Source: Actinacidiphila glaucinigra
GTDB lineage: Bacteria; Actinomycetota; Actinomycetes; Streptomycetales; Streptomycetaceae
Assembly: GCF_900188405.1 (NCBI RefSeq)
Contig: NZ_FZOF01000008.1
Coordinates: forward strand, 1-64,000
Length of the DNA: 64,000 nucleotides
Direction: 5' to 3'
Shown here: positions 1-9,165 of the stretch, piece after piece
How positions within the stretch are numbered: the stretch's first letter is position 1
Layout of the letters: each line of letters begins with the position of its first letter
Program-made: the position numbers and the translations under genes
Notes under the pieces: model-generated
What the model saw: the letters and a program-made list of their open reading frames with translations, nothing else
What the model was told of the DNA's origin: nothing
Databases searched by the model: none

Positions 1-449
1 GACCCGGCGTTGACCCCGATCCGGATCGGGGTGCCGGCGTCGGAGGCCGCCTTGGCGATCTCCTTCACCTTGTCGTCGAACTGCCGGATGTTGCCCGGGT
101 TCACCCGCACCGCCGCACACCCCGCGTCGATCGCCGCGAACACGTACTTCGGCTGGAAGTGGATGTCCGCGATCACCGGGATCTGCGACTTCCTCGCGAT
201 GGTGGCGAGGGCGTCGGCGTCGTCCTGCGAGGGGCAGGCCACGCGGACGATCTGGCAGCCGGACGCGGTGAGCTCGGCGATCTGCTGCAGCGTGGCGCCG
301 ATGTCGGCCGTGACGGTGGTGGTCATCGACTGGACCGAGACGGGGGCGTCGCCGCCGACCGCGACCGACCCGACCTGGATCTGGCGGCTCTTGCGGCGGT
401 CGGCGAGCTTGATCGGCACGGACGGCATCCCGAGCGAAATCGCGGTCAT
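1..449 (-). CDS. ispG: 4-hydroxy-3-methylbut-2-enyl diphosphate synthase IspG (GcpE), N-terminal part
   Basis: Only the first ~149 codons are in the window; the gene runs off the left edge. The protein starts [20 protein letters not shown] and continues with the hallmark [19 protein letters not shown] and [17 protein letters not shown] segments of the IspG TIM barrel. IspG is a [4Fe-4S] enzyme that reductively converts MEcPP to HMBPP, the penultimate MEP-pathway step; its cluster-binding domain lies outside the window. It is third in the order dxr, rseP-like protease, ispG on one strand, so two MEP-pathway genes flank a membrane protease. The ATG at 449 gives the conserved N-terminus. A strong hairpin lies between it and the preceding gene. 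Confidence 0.95.
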   Translation of the reverse strand, partial: MTAISLGMPSVPIKLADRRKSRQIQVGSVAVGGDAPVSVQSMTTTVTADIGATLQQIAELTASGCQIVRVACPSQDDADALATIARKSQIPVIADIHFQPKYVFAAIDAGCAAVRVNPGNIRQFDDKVKEIAKAASDAGTPIRIGVNAG

Positions 450-489
450 GTGCGTGGCATCCCCAAAGTACGCGGATCGAGGTCCCGGC

Positions 490-537
490 GGCGTGGGCGG
501 GCTCCGTTGAACGAGACTACGTCACCCCGCCCACGCC
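490..537 (-). terminator. 12-bp-stem hairpin between rseP-like gene and ispG
   Basis: GGCGTGGGCGGG at 490–501 is perfectly complementary to CCCGCCCACGCC at 526–537, with a 24-nt loop. It lies just after the protease stop (551) and before the ispG start (449). It could terminate or attenuate readthrough into ispG, or stabilise the upstream mRNA end. There is no U-tract, as is common in high-GC actinomycetes. Confidence 0.6.
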
Positions 538-550
538 TCCGACATCGCGC

Positions 551-1876
551 CTAGGTCAAACGCACCGGATTGATGAGATCCGCGGCCATCACCAGTGCCG
601 TGAAGCAGATGAAGATTCCCGCGACGACGTAGGCGACCGGCATCAGCTTCGCCACGTCGAAGGGACCGGGGTCGGGCCGCCGGAAGATCCGGGCGACGGT
701 CCGGCGGACGGACTCCCACAGCGCGCCCGCGATGTGACCGCCGTCGAGCGGCAGCAGCGGGAGCATGTTGAAGAGGAAGAGCGAGAGGTTGATGCCGGCC
801 AGCAGGTTGAGGAAGAACGCCACCCGCCAGGTGGCCGGGATGTCCATGGCGAAGACCTCGCCGCCGATGCGGGCGGCGCCGATCATGCCGACCGGGGAGT
901 CCTGCTTGCGTTCGGCGCCGTTGAAGACGGCGTTCCACAGGTCGGGGACCTTGGAGGGCAGGGCCGCCAGGGACTCGACGCCGCTCTGGGCCATCTCGCC
1001 CATGCGGTCGATGGACTGGGCGAAGTCCAGCCGGATCACACCGCTGGCCGGGGTGAAGCCGAGGAAGCCGGCGGTGACGTACTGGCCCTCGGTGTAGCCG
1101 CCGTTCCCGTCGGTCTTGGTGACCTTGTTCTCGATCAGGTCGGCGCGCAGGTCGATGGTCCTGCCGTCGCGGAGCACCGTGACGGTGGCGGGGCCGGTGG
1201 TCTTGCGGATCTCCTGCTGGAGGACGGACCACTGGCTGTCGTCGACCCGGACGCCGTTGAAGGCGACGATCCGGTCGCCCGCCCTGAGGCCGGCCTTCTT
1301 GGCCGGGGTCTCGGGGTACTTCTTGCTGGCGCAGGGGTCCTTGGCCTTGAGCGCGGCCGTGTCGGACTGGGAGATGACGCAGTCCGAGACCTCGCCGACC
1401 GTGGTGGTCTGCATCTGCAGGCCGAAGCCCATGAGGACCGTCAGGAAGAGCACGAACGCCAGGATCAGGTTCATGAACGGGCCGGCGAACATGACGATCA
1501 CGCGCTTCCAGGGCTTGCGCGTGTAGAACATGCGGGTCTCGTCGCCGGGCTTCAGCTCCTCGTACGCCGCGGAGCGGGCGTCCTCGATCATCCCGCGGAA
1601 GGGCGAGGTGGACCGGGCGGCGACCCGGCCGTCGTCGCCGGGCGGGAACATGCCGATCATGCGGATGTAGCCGCCCAGCGGGATCGCCTTGATGCCGTAC
1701 TCGGTCTCACCCTTGTGGCGGGACCAGATGGTCGCACCGAAGCCGACCATGTACTGCGGCACCCGGATCTTGAACAGCTTGGCCGTGGAGAGGTGGCCGA
1801 GCTCGTGCCAGGCGATGGAGAAGAGGAGACCGACCAGGAAGACGGCGATTCCCAGTCCCCACATGAGTCCCGTCAT
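551..1876 (-). CDS. RseP-type site-2 intramembrane zinc metalloprotease (M50)
   Basis: 441-aa polytopic membrane protein. The zinc motif HELGH is at residues 24–28 in the first transmembrane segment. A PDZ-like region spans roughly 205–280, and the second catalytic motif, LPLLPLDGG, lies in the C-terminal membrane part. This is the classic site-2 protease arrangement. Family members cut anti-sigma factors or remnant signal peptides inside the membrane; the substrate here is unknown. Start ATG 1876 overlaps the dxr stop by four bases (ATGA), which implies translational coupling. The position between dxr and ispG is conserved in streptomycetes and relatives. Confidence 0.93.
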   Translation of the reverse strand: MTGLMWGLGIAVFLVGLLFSIAWHELGHLSTAKLFKIRVPQYMVGFGATIWSRHKGETEYGIKAIPLGGYIRMIGMFPPGDDGRVAARSTSPFRGMIEDARSAAYEELKPGDETRMFYTRKPWKRVIVMFAGPFMNLILAFVLFLTVLMGFGLQMQTTTVGEVSDCVISQSDTAALKAKDPCASKKYPETPAKKAGLRAGDRIVAFNGVRVDDSQWSVLQQEIRKTTGPATVTVLRDGRTIDLRADLIENKVTKTDGNGGYTEGQYVTAGFLGFTPASGVIRLDFAQSIDRMGEMAQSGVESLAALPSKVPDLWNAVFNGAERKQDSPVGMIGAARIGGEVFAMDIPATWRVAFFLNLLAGINLSLFLFNMLPLLPLDGGHIAGALWESVRRTVARIFRRPDPGPFDVAKLMPVAYVVAGIFICFTALVMAADLINPVRLT

Positions 1877-3141
1877 ACGTGTGCCGCCTCCGTCGTCGCC
1901 TGTTCCGCAGCCAGTTCCCGGGCACGGGACCGCGCCCAGTTCTCCGCCTCGAGGACGTCCTCCACGGTGAGGGAGGTTCCCTCGGCGGGAGTTCCGTGCT
2001 CCTCGACCACCCGTGCGACGGTGTCCACGATGCCCGTGAAGGGCAGCGTGCCCGCGAGGAACGCGGCCACGCACTCCTCGTTGGCCGCGTTGAACACCGC
2101 GGGGGCGGTACCCCCGAGGCTACCGACGTGGCGCGCGAGCGCCACCGCCGGGAACGCCTCGTCGTCGAGCGGGAAGAAGGTCCACGTGGCCGCCTTGGTC
2201 CAGTCGCACCCGGGCGCGGCGTCGGGCACCCGCTCGGGCCAGCCGAGGCCCAGCGAGATCGGCATCCGCATGTCGGGCGGGCTGACCTGGGCCAGCGTGG
2301 AGCCATCCGTGAATTCCACCATCGAGTGGATATACGACTGAGGGTGGACGACGACCTCAATGCGGTCGAAGGGAATGTCGAAGAGCAGGTGGGCCTCGAT
2401 GACCTCCAGGCCCTTGTTCACCAGGGTGGCCGAGTTGATCGTCACCACCGGGCCCATGTCCCAGGTGGGGTGGGCCAGCGCCTGCTCGGGGGTGACCCCG
2501 GTCAGCTCCTCCTTGCCCCGGCCGCGGAAGGGGCCGCCGGAGGCGGTCACGACGAGCTTGCGGACCTCGGCGCGGGAGCCGCCCATGAGGGCCTGGAAGA
2601 GCGCGGAGTGCTCGGAGTCGACGGGCACGATCTGGCCCGGCTTGGCCACGGCCTTCACCAGCGGGCCGCCGACGATCAGCGACTCCTTGTTGGCGAGGAT
2701 CAGGATCCGCCCGGCCTCCAGGGCGGCCAGCGTCGGGCGCAGCCCGATCGAGCCGGTGATGCCGTTGAGGACGGAGTGGCACGGACGGCCGGCCAGCTCG
2801 GTGGCGGCGTCCGGTCCGACGAGGATCTCCGGCAGCGGCTCGGTGCCGTAGCGCTCGGCCAGCGCCTGCCGCAGCGGTCCCTCCGCGTTCTCGTCCGCGA
2901 CGGCGACCGCCTGGACGCCGAGCTGCAGCGCCTGGTCGGCGAGGAGCCCGACGCGGCCTCCCGCGGCGGACAGGGCCACCACCCGGAAGCGGTCGGGGTT
3001 GCGCAGGACGACGTCGATGGCCTGGGTGCCGATCGATCCGGTCGAGCCCAGGACGACGATGTCGCGGGGGCCGTCATGGGCGCCGCCGGCCGCGTCCGGT
3101 ACGGGCAGCCGCAGGTGGGGGTCGGCGAGAGAGTCCGTCAT
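1873..3141 (-). CDS. dxr: 1-deoxy-D-xylulose 5-phosphate reductoisomerase
   Basis: 422 aa. It has the N-terminal NADPH-binding Rossmann motif [13 protein letters not shown] (near residue 30), the metal-site segment [13 protein letters not shown], and the substrate loop with HPTWDMGP followed by [13 protein letters not shown] makes 2-C-methyl-D-erythritol 4-phosphate, the committed MEP-pathway step. The start is ATG 3141; upstream in-frame sequence is low-complexity and not conserved-looking. The C-terminus carries a short extension ([10 protein letters not shown]). It is the first gene of the dxr–rseP–ispG group, with a 4-bp overlap to the protease gene. Confidence 0.96.
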   Translation of the reverse strand: MTDSLADPHLRLPVPDAAGGAHDGPRDIVVLGSTGSIGTQAIDVVLRNPDRFRVVALSAAGGRVGLLADQALQLGVQAVAVADENAEGPLRQALAERYGTEPLPEILVGPDAATELAGRPCHSVLNGITGSIGLRPTLAALEAGRILILANKESLIVGGPLVKAVAKPGQIVPVDSEHSALFQALMGGSRAEVRKLVVTASGGPFRGRGKEELTGVTPEQALAHPTWDMGPVVTINSATLVNKGLEVIEAHLLFDIPFDRIEVVVHPQSYIHSMVEFTDGSTLAQVSPPDMRMPISLGLGWPERVPDAAPGCDWTKAATWTFFPLDDEAFPAVALARHVGSLGGTAPAVFNAANEECVAAFLAGTLPFTGIVDTVARVVEEHGTPAEGTSLTVEDVLEAENWARSRARELAAEQATTEAAHV

Positions 3142-3173
3142 CCCCCCATTGTGTCCGGTCGCCGGCACGGCGG

Positions 3174-3201
3174 GGGCACCGCCTCCGGGAAGGCGGTGCC
3201 C
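3174..3201 (-). terminator. Hairpin terminator after acyl-CoA dehydrogenase gene
   Basis: GGGCACCGCC (3174–3183) pairs with GGCGGTGCCC (3192–3201), giving a 10-bp stem with an 8-nt loop. It is 28 nt downstream of the acyl-CoA dehydrogenase stop codon (3230) and ahead of the dxr start, so it probably separates the two transcripts. Confidence 0.6.
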
Positions 3202-3229
3202 GCGCGCCGGGGGCGCGCCCCGGGTCCGG

Positions 3230-5167
3230 TCAGCGGATCGGCCGGTGGACGTTCTCCTTGCCGGAGGCGCCCGGGGTGGTGTCGGCGATCCACGGACCGT
3301 CGCTGGAGGGGTCGACGATGCCGGACTCGAGCCAGGTGTAGGCGCCGCCCAGGACCCCGTCGACGACCTTGCGGTCGATGGCGTCGGTGTTGGTCCACAG
3401 GCGCCCGAAGAGCTCCTCGACACGGATCCGCGACTGGCGGCAGAAGGCGTCGGCGAGCTGGTAGGCCTCGCGTCCGTTCTCGCCCCTGGTGCGGAGCATC
3501 TCGGCGCGGACGCAGCAGGCGCTCATGGCGAACAGTTCGGCGCCGATGTCGACGACGCGGCCCAGGAAGCCCTGCTTGGTCTCCATCCGGCCCTGCCAGC
3601 GCGACATGGCGTAGAAGGTGGAGCGGGCGAGCTTGCGGGCGTTGCGCTCGACGTAGCGCAGGTGGGCGGCGAGGTCGGGGTGGCCCGCCGGGTGGAAGGA
3701 GGAGTACGCACCGGGGATGTGGCCGGGGCCGGCCACCAGCTTCGGCAGCCAGCGGGCGTAGAAGCCGCCCGCCTTCATGCCGGCCCTGGCCTTGTCCCCG
3801 AGCGCCTTGTCGGGGTCGATGAGGTCCCCGGCGACCGACAGGTGGGCGTCGACGGCCTCACGGGCGATCAGCAGGTGCATGATCTCCGTGGAGCCTTCGA
3901 AGATCCGGTTGATCCGCAGGTCGCGCAGCAACTGCTCGGCCGGGACGCCCCGTTCGCCGCGGGCGGCGAGGGAGTCGGCGGTCTCGAAGCCTCGGCCGCC
4001 GCGGATCTGGACCAGCTCGTCGGCCATCGTCCAGCCCATCTCGGACGCGATGAGCTTGGCCAGCGCGCCCTCGATGCGGATGTCGTTGCGGTCCTCGTCG
4101 GCCATCTGGCTGGACAGATCCATGACGGCTTCGAGCGCGAAGGTGGTCGCCGCGATGAAGGAGATCTTCGCGCCGACGGCCTCGTGGCGGGCGACCGGCC
4201 TGCCCCACTGCTCCCGGGCGGCCGACCACTCGCGGGCGATCTTCAGGCACCACTTGCCGGCCGCGACGCAGGACGCGGGCAGCGACAGACGGCCGGTGTT
4301 GAGGGTGGTGAGGGCGATCTTCAACCCGGCGCCCTCGGGGCCGACACGGTTCTCCGCGGGGACCCGCACCTGGTGGAAGCGGGTGAGGCCGTTCTCGATG
4401 CCGCGCAGCCCCATGAAGGAGTTGCGGTTCTCGACGGTGATGCCCTCGGAGCCGGCCTCGACGACGAAGGCGGTGATGCCGCCCTTGTGGCCCTCGCTCT
4501 TCGGCACCCGCGCCATGACGACCAGCAGGTCGGCGACGACGCCGTTGGTGGTCCACAGCTTCACGCCGTCGAGGACGTAGGAGTCCCCGTCCGGGACGGC
4601 CGTGGTCGCCAGGCGCGCGGGGTCGGACCCCACGTCGGGCTCGGTGAGCAGAAAGGCCGAGATGTCGGTGCGGGCGCAGCGCGGCAGGAACCGCTCCTTC
4701 TGCTCCGGGGTGCCGAACATCTTCAGCGGCTGGGGCACGCCGATCGACTGGTGCGCGGAGAGCAGCACGCCGATGGCGGGGCTGGCGGAGCCGACGAGGG
4801 CCAGCGCCTTGTTGTAGTACACCTGGGTGAGGCCGAGGCCGCCGTACTTGGGGTCGATCTTCATGCCGAGGGCGCCGAGCTCCTTCAGCCCGGTGATGAC
4901 CTCGTCGGGGATCCTCGCCTCACGCTCGATCAGGCCCCCGTCCACCTTCGTCTCGACGAAGTCGCGCAGCTTGGCGAGGAACTCCTCGCCGCGCTGGACC
5001 TGCTCCGTCGACGGTGTGGGGTGGGGATGGATCAGGTCGAGCCGGAAGCGGCCCAGGAACAGTTCCTTGGCGAAGCTCGGCTTTCGCCATTCCTGTTCGC
5101 GGGCGGCCTCTGCGACCTGGCGCGCTTCGCGTTCGGAAACGGTGGGGCGGGCGGATGCTGCGGACAT
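3230..5167 (-). CDS. Acyl-CoA dehydrogenase family protein (long form)
   Basis: 645 aa, far longer than the ~380–400 aa of classic acyl-CoA dehydrogenases. Recognisable core: [20 protein letters not shown], the FAD-contact segment [31 protein letters not shown], and [19 protein letters not shown] followed by [20 protein letters not shown]. About 200 further residues follow the core (roughly from 440), as in actinobacterial FadE proteins with a C-terminal helical extension. Likely role: FAD-dependent alpha,beta-dehydrogenation of an acyl-CoA feeding an electron-transfer flavoprotein. Substrate chain length cannot be read from sequence. It has its own terminator and appears monocistronic. Confidence 0.9.
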   Translation of the reverse strand: MSAASARPTVSEREARQVAEAAREQEWRKPSFAKELFLGRFRLDLIHPHPTPSTEQVQRGEEFLAKLRDFVETKVDGGLIEREARIPDEVITGLKELGALGMKIDPKYGGLGLTQVYYNKALALVGSASPAIGVLLSAHQSIGVPQPLKMFGTPEQKERFLPRCARTDISAFLLTEPDVGSDPARLATTAVPDGDSYVLDGVKLWTTNGVVADLLVVMARVPKSEGHKGGITAFVVEAGSEGITVENRNSFMGLRGIENGLTRFHQVRVPAENRVGPEGAGLKIALTTLNTGRLSLPASCVAAGKWCLKIAREWSAAREQWGRPVARHEAVGAKISFIAATTFALEAVMDLSSQMADEDRNDIRIEGALAKLIASEMGWTMADELVQIRGGRGFETADSLAARGERGVPAEQLLRDLRINRIFEGSTEIMHLLIAREAVDAHLSVAGDLIDPDKALGDKARAGMKAGGFYARWLPKLVAGPGHIPGAYSSFHPAGHPDLAAHLRYVERNARKLARSTFYAMSRWQGRMETKQGFLGRVVDIGAELFAMSACCVRAEMLRTRGENGREAYQLADAFCRQSRIRVEELFGRLWTNTDAIDRKVVDGVLGGAYTWLESGIVDPSSDGPWIADTTPGASGKENVHRPIR

Positions 5168-5233
5168 GGGGGCGTCACCTCGCGTCGGTTACCGACCGGT
5201 GCTACTTGTTCGTTAGTACCCCGGTTCCGGCAT

Positions 5234-5275
5234 GGTCACCAGCCCTCGCGCACGGGGCGCGGAGGGCCGGTGACC
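5234..5275 (-). terminator. Long hairpin after M48-type protease gene
   Basis: GGTCACC at 5234–5240 pairs with GGTGACC at 5269–5275. The enclosed GCCCTCGCG and GCGCGGAGGGC extend the stem with one bulge. It lies 14 nt past the stop codon at 5289 in the direction of transcription and is a likely terminator. Confidence 0.55.
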
Positions 5276-5288
5276 TTCCGACGGCGAT

Positions 5289-7481
5289 TCAGGCCGACAC
5301 GAGCAGCTTGCGCAGCGGCGCGCTGTCCGGGGCGGAACCGCCCTCGGTGACGGGGTCGGCGAGGGCGTCGACCGCGGAGCCGAACTCCGCCTCGTCAGTG
5401 CCGTCGGCCAGCACCAGCCGCACTCCCTGATCCCATGTCAGTTCCCAGTGCGCCGCGCCGGATTCGGCGAGGGCGAGACCGGCGAGGGCGGCGGCGCCCG
5501 CGTGCAGCGCGCCCTCGGGCAGTCCCTGCGCCACGGCCGGGAGGCGGCCCTGGTCGGCGGCGTCGAGCAGGGCCGTCAGCGTCGGCTCGACTCCCGCGGC
5601 CGACAGCGCGGCACGCAGCGGCGCGGCGTTCTCGGCGAGCACCAGACGCACCGAAGGATCCGCCAGGGCGCTCCACTCCACTCGGGTGAACGCCTGGCTC
5701 TCGGGGCTGAGGGTGGCCCCTTCCAGGGCGATCAGCACCTGGTCCCGGTCGTGCAGCAGCTCCAGGGCCGGCCGGTCCTGCCCGGCGGGCGCCTCGCCGG
5801 GCCCGTCGGCGGGCACCGCCTCGACGAGGCGGACGCGCTCGGCGATCGGGGGGTGCGAGTCGTACGGGGAGCGCTGCTCGCGCGGCAGCCGGGAGCGCAG
5901 CCGGTCCAGCTCCGCGCGGCGCGCGGGGTCGGACAGGAAGCGGGGCAGGCCGCCGTAGACCTGCCCGGCGGGCGGCAGCAGGCGGGCCGGGGCGCCGAAG
6001 GCGGCGTACTGCCGCATGTAGTGGTCGAAGGCGGCGTCCAGGACCGGGATCTCGCGCAGCGCGGAGGCGGTGGCGTCCCGCCCGGCGAGCCGCACGGCGG
6101 CCTGGTCGGCGGCGAGCTCCTGGGCGCGGCCGACGCTGTGCGAGGCGCGGAGGTAGAACTTGGCGTAGGCCGTGTAGATCGCCGCCATGGCGCGGTAGGT
6201 GACGCCGGCGCCGGAGGCGTCGACCTCCTTGGCCTTGCGGCCCTTGGCCAGTGCCTTCGCGGCCCGCTCCTCCTGGCGTGCCTGCTCGCGGCCCTGGGTC
6301 CGGGCGGCGCGCTCCTCGAAGTGGGCGATGGTGCGCAGCATCCGCTCCTGGCCGCGCAGGGTGATCGCGGACAGCCGTGTGTCGCTGTTGCCGTAGTGGC
6401 CCAGCTCGTGGGTGAGGACGGCGTGCAGCTGGCGCTCGGTCAGCCCGGCGAGCAGCGGCACGCCGATGTACATGCGGCGGCGGCCGCCGACGAGGCCGAG
6501 GAGTCGGGACTTCTCGGACACGGCGGCGTTGACCTCGCCGACGAGGACGATCTCGTCAGGAGCGCGGGTGCCGTAGCGCGCGGCCAGGTCGCGGACGGCC
6601 GCCCACAGCTCGGGCTGCTGCCGCTCGGTGACGGGGACGCCGGAGGGGCCGTCGTCCTGCGGGCGGCGCAGCATGAACATGCCGCGGACGATGGGGATGG
6701 CGAGGACGGCGCTGACGATGACGACCTTGCCGGTGAGTCCGCCCACGCCCCAGGAGGCGACCAGGACGTCGATCCCGGCCAGCACCGCGAGCAGCACCAC
6801 GCCCAGCAGGTAGAAGCCCGCGAGCAGCACCAGGGCGCGCACGGCACGCAGTGTGGAGCCGCCGGCGGGGGCGGACCCGCTTCCGGCGGGCTGCGCGGCC
6901 TCGGCGCGCACCGCGCCCTGCGGCACCCCGTCGTCGGCCGCGCCGTCCGGGGAGGTAAGGGAGGAGGCGCCGACCGTCGCGGCCGGGACGCCGAGTGCCG
7001 CGCACACCCGGCGCAGCAGTTCGTCCGTGCCCGGCTTGGCCTCGCCGGGGCGCGGGTCGTTGCGGACCTCCGCGAGGGCGTCGGCCGCCTCGGGGCGCCC
7101 GAACCACTGCGCGCAGCGGGCGGCCAGGGCGTCCCACTGGGCGCGGTGCTCCGCGTACTCCTGCGGGTCGGTGGGCGGCTCCCAGTCCGCGGCCCACACC
7201 ATGCTCTGGCTGCCCTCGCCGTCCGGGCGCACGAACACCGCGTACGCGACCTGCGGCGTCGCCACCAGTACCAGGGCCGGTGCGTCCAGCCGCCGGGCCA
7301 GCTCGCGGCCGGCCGGCACCAGATCACCGATCCCGATGCCCTCACCCTCGGTCACCGGCGCGTCGAAGAGCACTCCGGTACCGCCGTCGCCTCCGGCGAC
7401 CCATCCGCCGACCGGTCCCCCGGCCACGGCCTCCGCGGTCGCCCCGGCCTCCGCCGTGCAGACCACCGCATACGTTGCCAC
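5289..7481 (-). CDS. M48 family (HtpX-like) membrane zinc metalloprotease with N- and C-terminal extensions
   Basis: 730 aa from GTG 7481, chosen for the GGGAGGGG ribosome-binding site upstream and for a sensible start (VATYAVVCTAEAG). Residues 1–210 are an uncharacterised cytosolic-looking extension. Two membrane segments follow (about 214–233 and 246–266). The protease core has HELGH at 358–362 and a downstream AQELAADQAA glutamate, the M48 zinc ligands. A further ~250-residue C-terminal region follows, with SPYDSHPPIAERV as in other M48 proteins. HtpX/Ste24-like enzymes cleave misfolded membrane proteins; the two large extensions are unusual and their role is unknown. No obvious operon partner. 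Confidence 0.85.
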   Translation of the reverse strand: MATYAVVCTAEAGATAEAVAGGPVGGWVAGGDGGTGVLFDAPVTEGEGIGIGDLVPAGRELARRLDAPALVLVATPQVAYAVFVRPDGEGSQSMVWAADWEPPTDPQEYAEHRAQWDALAARCAQWFGRPEAADALAEVRNDPRPGEAKPGTDELLRRVCAALGVPAATVGASSLTSPDGAADDGVPQGAVRAEAAQPAGSGSAPAGGSTLRAVRALVLLAGFYLLGVVLLAVLAGIDVLVASWGVGGLTGKVVIVSAVLAIPIVRGMFMLRRPQDDGPSGVPVTERQQPELWAAVRDLAARYGTRAPDEIVLVGEVNAAVSEKSRLLGLVGGRRRMYIGVPLLAGLTERQLHAVLTHELGHYGNSDTRLSAITLRGQERMLRTIAHFEERAARTQGREQARQEERAAKALAKGRKAKEVDASGAGVTYRAMAAIYTAYAKFYLRASHSVGRAQELAADQAAVRLAGRDATASALREIPVLDAAFDHYMRQYAAFGAPARLLPPAGQVYGGLPRFLSDPARRAELDRLRSRLPREQRSPYDSHPPIAERVRLVEAVPADGPGEAPAGQDRPALELLHDRDQVLIALEGATLSPESQAFTRVEWSALADPSVRLVLAENAAPLRAALSAAGVEPTLTALLDAADQGRLPAVAQGLPEGALHAGAAALAGLALAESGAAHWELTWDQGVRLVLADGTDEAEFGSAVDALADPVTEGGSAPDSAPLRKLLVSA

Positions 7482-7564
7482 CTTGTGTTTCCCCTCCCTG
7501 GCGCCTCCCCGGCGCCGTGCGTGAGAGCGACACTTTACGTGCGCATGCCGACAGTGCGCACAGC

Positions 7565-7599
7565 GCGGCCGGGACGCACCGCACATGCGCCCCGGCCGC
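7565..7599 (-). terminator. Hairpin terminator after aldehyde dehydrogenase gene
   Basis: GCGGCCGGG (7565–7573) pairs with CCCGGCCGC (7591–7599); inside it, CGCA/TGCG extends the stem after one mismatch. It lies 31 nt downstream of the aldehyde dehydrogenase stop (7630). Confidence 0.65.
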
Positions 7600-7629
7600 T
7601 GGAAGGGGTGGCTCCTCCTGCCGTGGTGA

Positions 7630-9075
7630 CTACAGGGCGAGACCGGTCAGGACCAGGACCCGCTCGTAGGTGTAGTCCTCCATGGCGTACTTGACGCCCT
7701 CGCGGCCCACGCCGGAGTCCTTGACGCCGCCGTAGGGCATCTGGTCCGCGCGGTAAGAGGGCGCCTCGCCGATGACGACACCGCCGACCTCCAGCTCGCG
7801 GTGGGCGCGGAACGCGGTCTGCAGGTCGTGGGTGAACACACCGCACTGCAGGCCGAACCGGGAGTCGTTGACGACCGCGAAGGCCTCGTCGGCGCCGTCC
7901 ACCTTGTGCAGGGACAGGACGGGGCCGAAGACCTCCTCGGTGGCGATGATCGCGTCCGCCGGAAGGTCGGCGAGCACGGTCGGCTCGTAGGCGGCGCCGT
8001 CGCGCCGGCCGCCGGTCAGCAGCTTGGCGCCCTTGCCCAGCGCGTCCTCGACCCACGACTCCACGCGCTCGGCGGCCTTCTCGTCGACGAGCGGGCCGAC
8101 GTCGGTGGCGTCGTCCGCGGGGTCGCCGGTGACCTGGGCGCGGACCTTGGCGACGACCTTCTCCACCAGCCGGTCGTACACGGACGCGTCGGCGACGACC
8201 CGCTGGACGGAGATGCAGGACTGGCCGCCCTGGTAGTTGGAGAAGGTGGCGATGCGGTTCGCCGCCCACTCCAGGTCCTCCTCGGAGGACCAGTCGGCCA
8301 GCACGACGGCGGCGGCGTTGCCGCCCAGCTCCAGGGTGGTGTGCTTGCGCGGCACCGAGTCCATGATCTGGTAACCGACCCGGTCGGAGCCGGTGAAGGA
8401 GATCACCGGCAGCCGCTCGTCCCGGACCAGGGCGGGCATGCGGTCGTTCGGGACGGTGAGCACGCTCCACGAACCGGCCGGCAGTTCGGTCTCGGCCAGG
8501 ATCTCGCCCAGGAGCAGCGCGGACAGCGGGGTCGCCGGGGCCGGCTTGAGGATGATCGGAGTGCCGACCGCGATCGCCGGGGCCACCTTGTGGGCCACCA
8601 GGTTCAGCGGGAAGTTGAAGGGCGCGATGCCGAGCACGCTGCCGCGCGGGAAGCGCCGGGTCAGCGCCAGACGGCCCGTGCCGCCCGCGTCGGTGTCCAG
8701 GCGCTGGGCCTCGCCGCTGTTGAAGCGGCGCGCCTCCTCCGCCGCCCAGCGGAAGACGGACACGGCACGACCGACCTCGCCGCGCGCCCACTTGACCGGC
8801 TTGCCGTTCTCCGCGGTGATCAGCCGGGCGATCTCCTCCGTGCGCTCGGCCAGCCGCTTCGACACGTGGTCCAGGGCTGCGGCCCGCACGTGGGCGGGGG
8901 TCGCGGCGAACTCCGCCTCGACGGACTTCGCCGCGGCAACCGCCTCCTCCACCTGGGCGGGGGTCGGCACGCCGACGGAGGCCACGACGCTGCCGTCGTA
9001 CGGGTTCACGACATCGAAGGTGTCCTCGCCGGTGGCGGGGCGGCCGGCGAGCCAGAAGGCGGTGGGGGTGCTCAT
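7630..9075 (-). CDS. NAD(P)-dependent aldehyde dehydrogenase (possible succinate-semialdehyde-type)
   Basis: 481 aa from ATG 9075; a GTG three codons upstream (9084) is also possible and neither has a strong Shine–Dalgarno. ALDH signatures are present: the oxyanion-hole Asn in APFNFPLN, the general base Glu in LELGGN (about 249) and the catalytic Cys in GGQSCISVQR (about 287). It oxidises an aldehyde to the acid. The physical link to a PucR-type regulator 90 bp upstream and to gabT beyond suggests a role in GABA/polyamine degradation (succinate semialdehyde oxidation), but the GQSC context differs from classical GabD, so substrate is inferred only. Confidence 0.85.
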   Translation of the reverse strand: MSTPTAFWLAGRPATGEDTFDVVNPYDGSVVASVGVPTPAQVEEAVAAAKSVEAEFAATPAHVRAAALDHVSKRLAERTEEIARLITAENGKPVKWARGEVGRAVSVFRWAAEEARRFNSGEAQRLDTDAGGTGRLALTRRFPRGSVLGIAPFNFPLNLVAHKVAPAIAVGTPIILKPAPATPLSALLLGEILAETELPAGSWSVLTVPNDRMPALVRDERLPVISFTGSDRVGYQIMDSVPRKHTTLELGGNAAAVVLADWSSEEDLEWAANRIATFSNYQGGQSCISVQRVVADASVYDRLVEKVVAKVRAQVTGDPADDATDVGPLVDEKAAERVESWVEDALGKGAKLLTGGRRDGAAYEPTVLADLPADAIIATEEVFGPVLSLHKVDGADEAFAVVNDSRFGLQCGVFTHDLQTAFRAHRELEVGGVVIGEAPSYRADQMPYGGVKDSGVGREGVKYAMEDYTYERVLVLTGLAL

Positions 9076-9165
9076 GCGGACCACGGTAGGGCGGGCGGCA
9101 CCCGGCCGGTCTTGTCCAGCGCGTCCTGCGCACCTCGCCCGATGCGACGTTTTGGCAGTCCCCGC

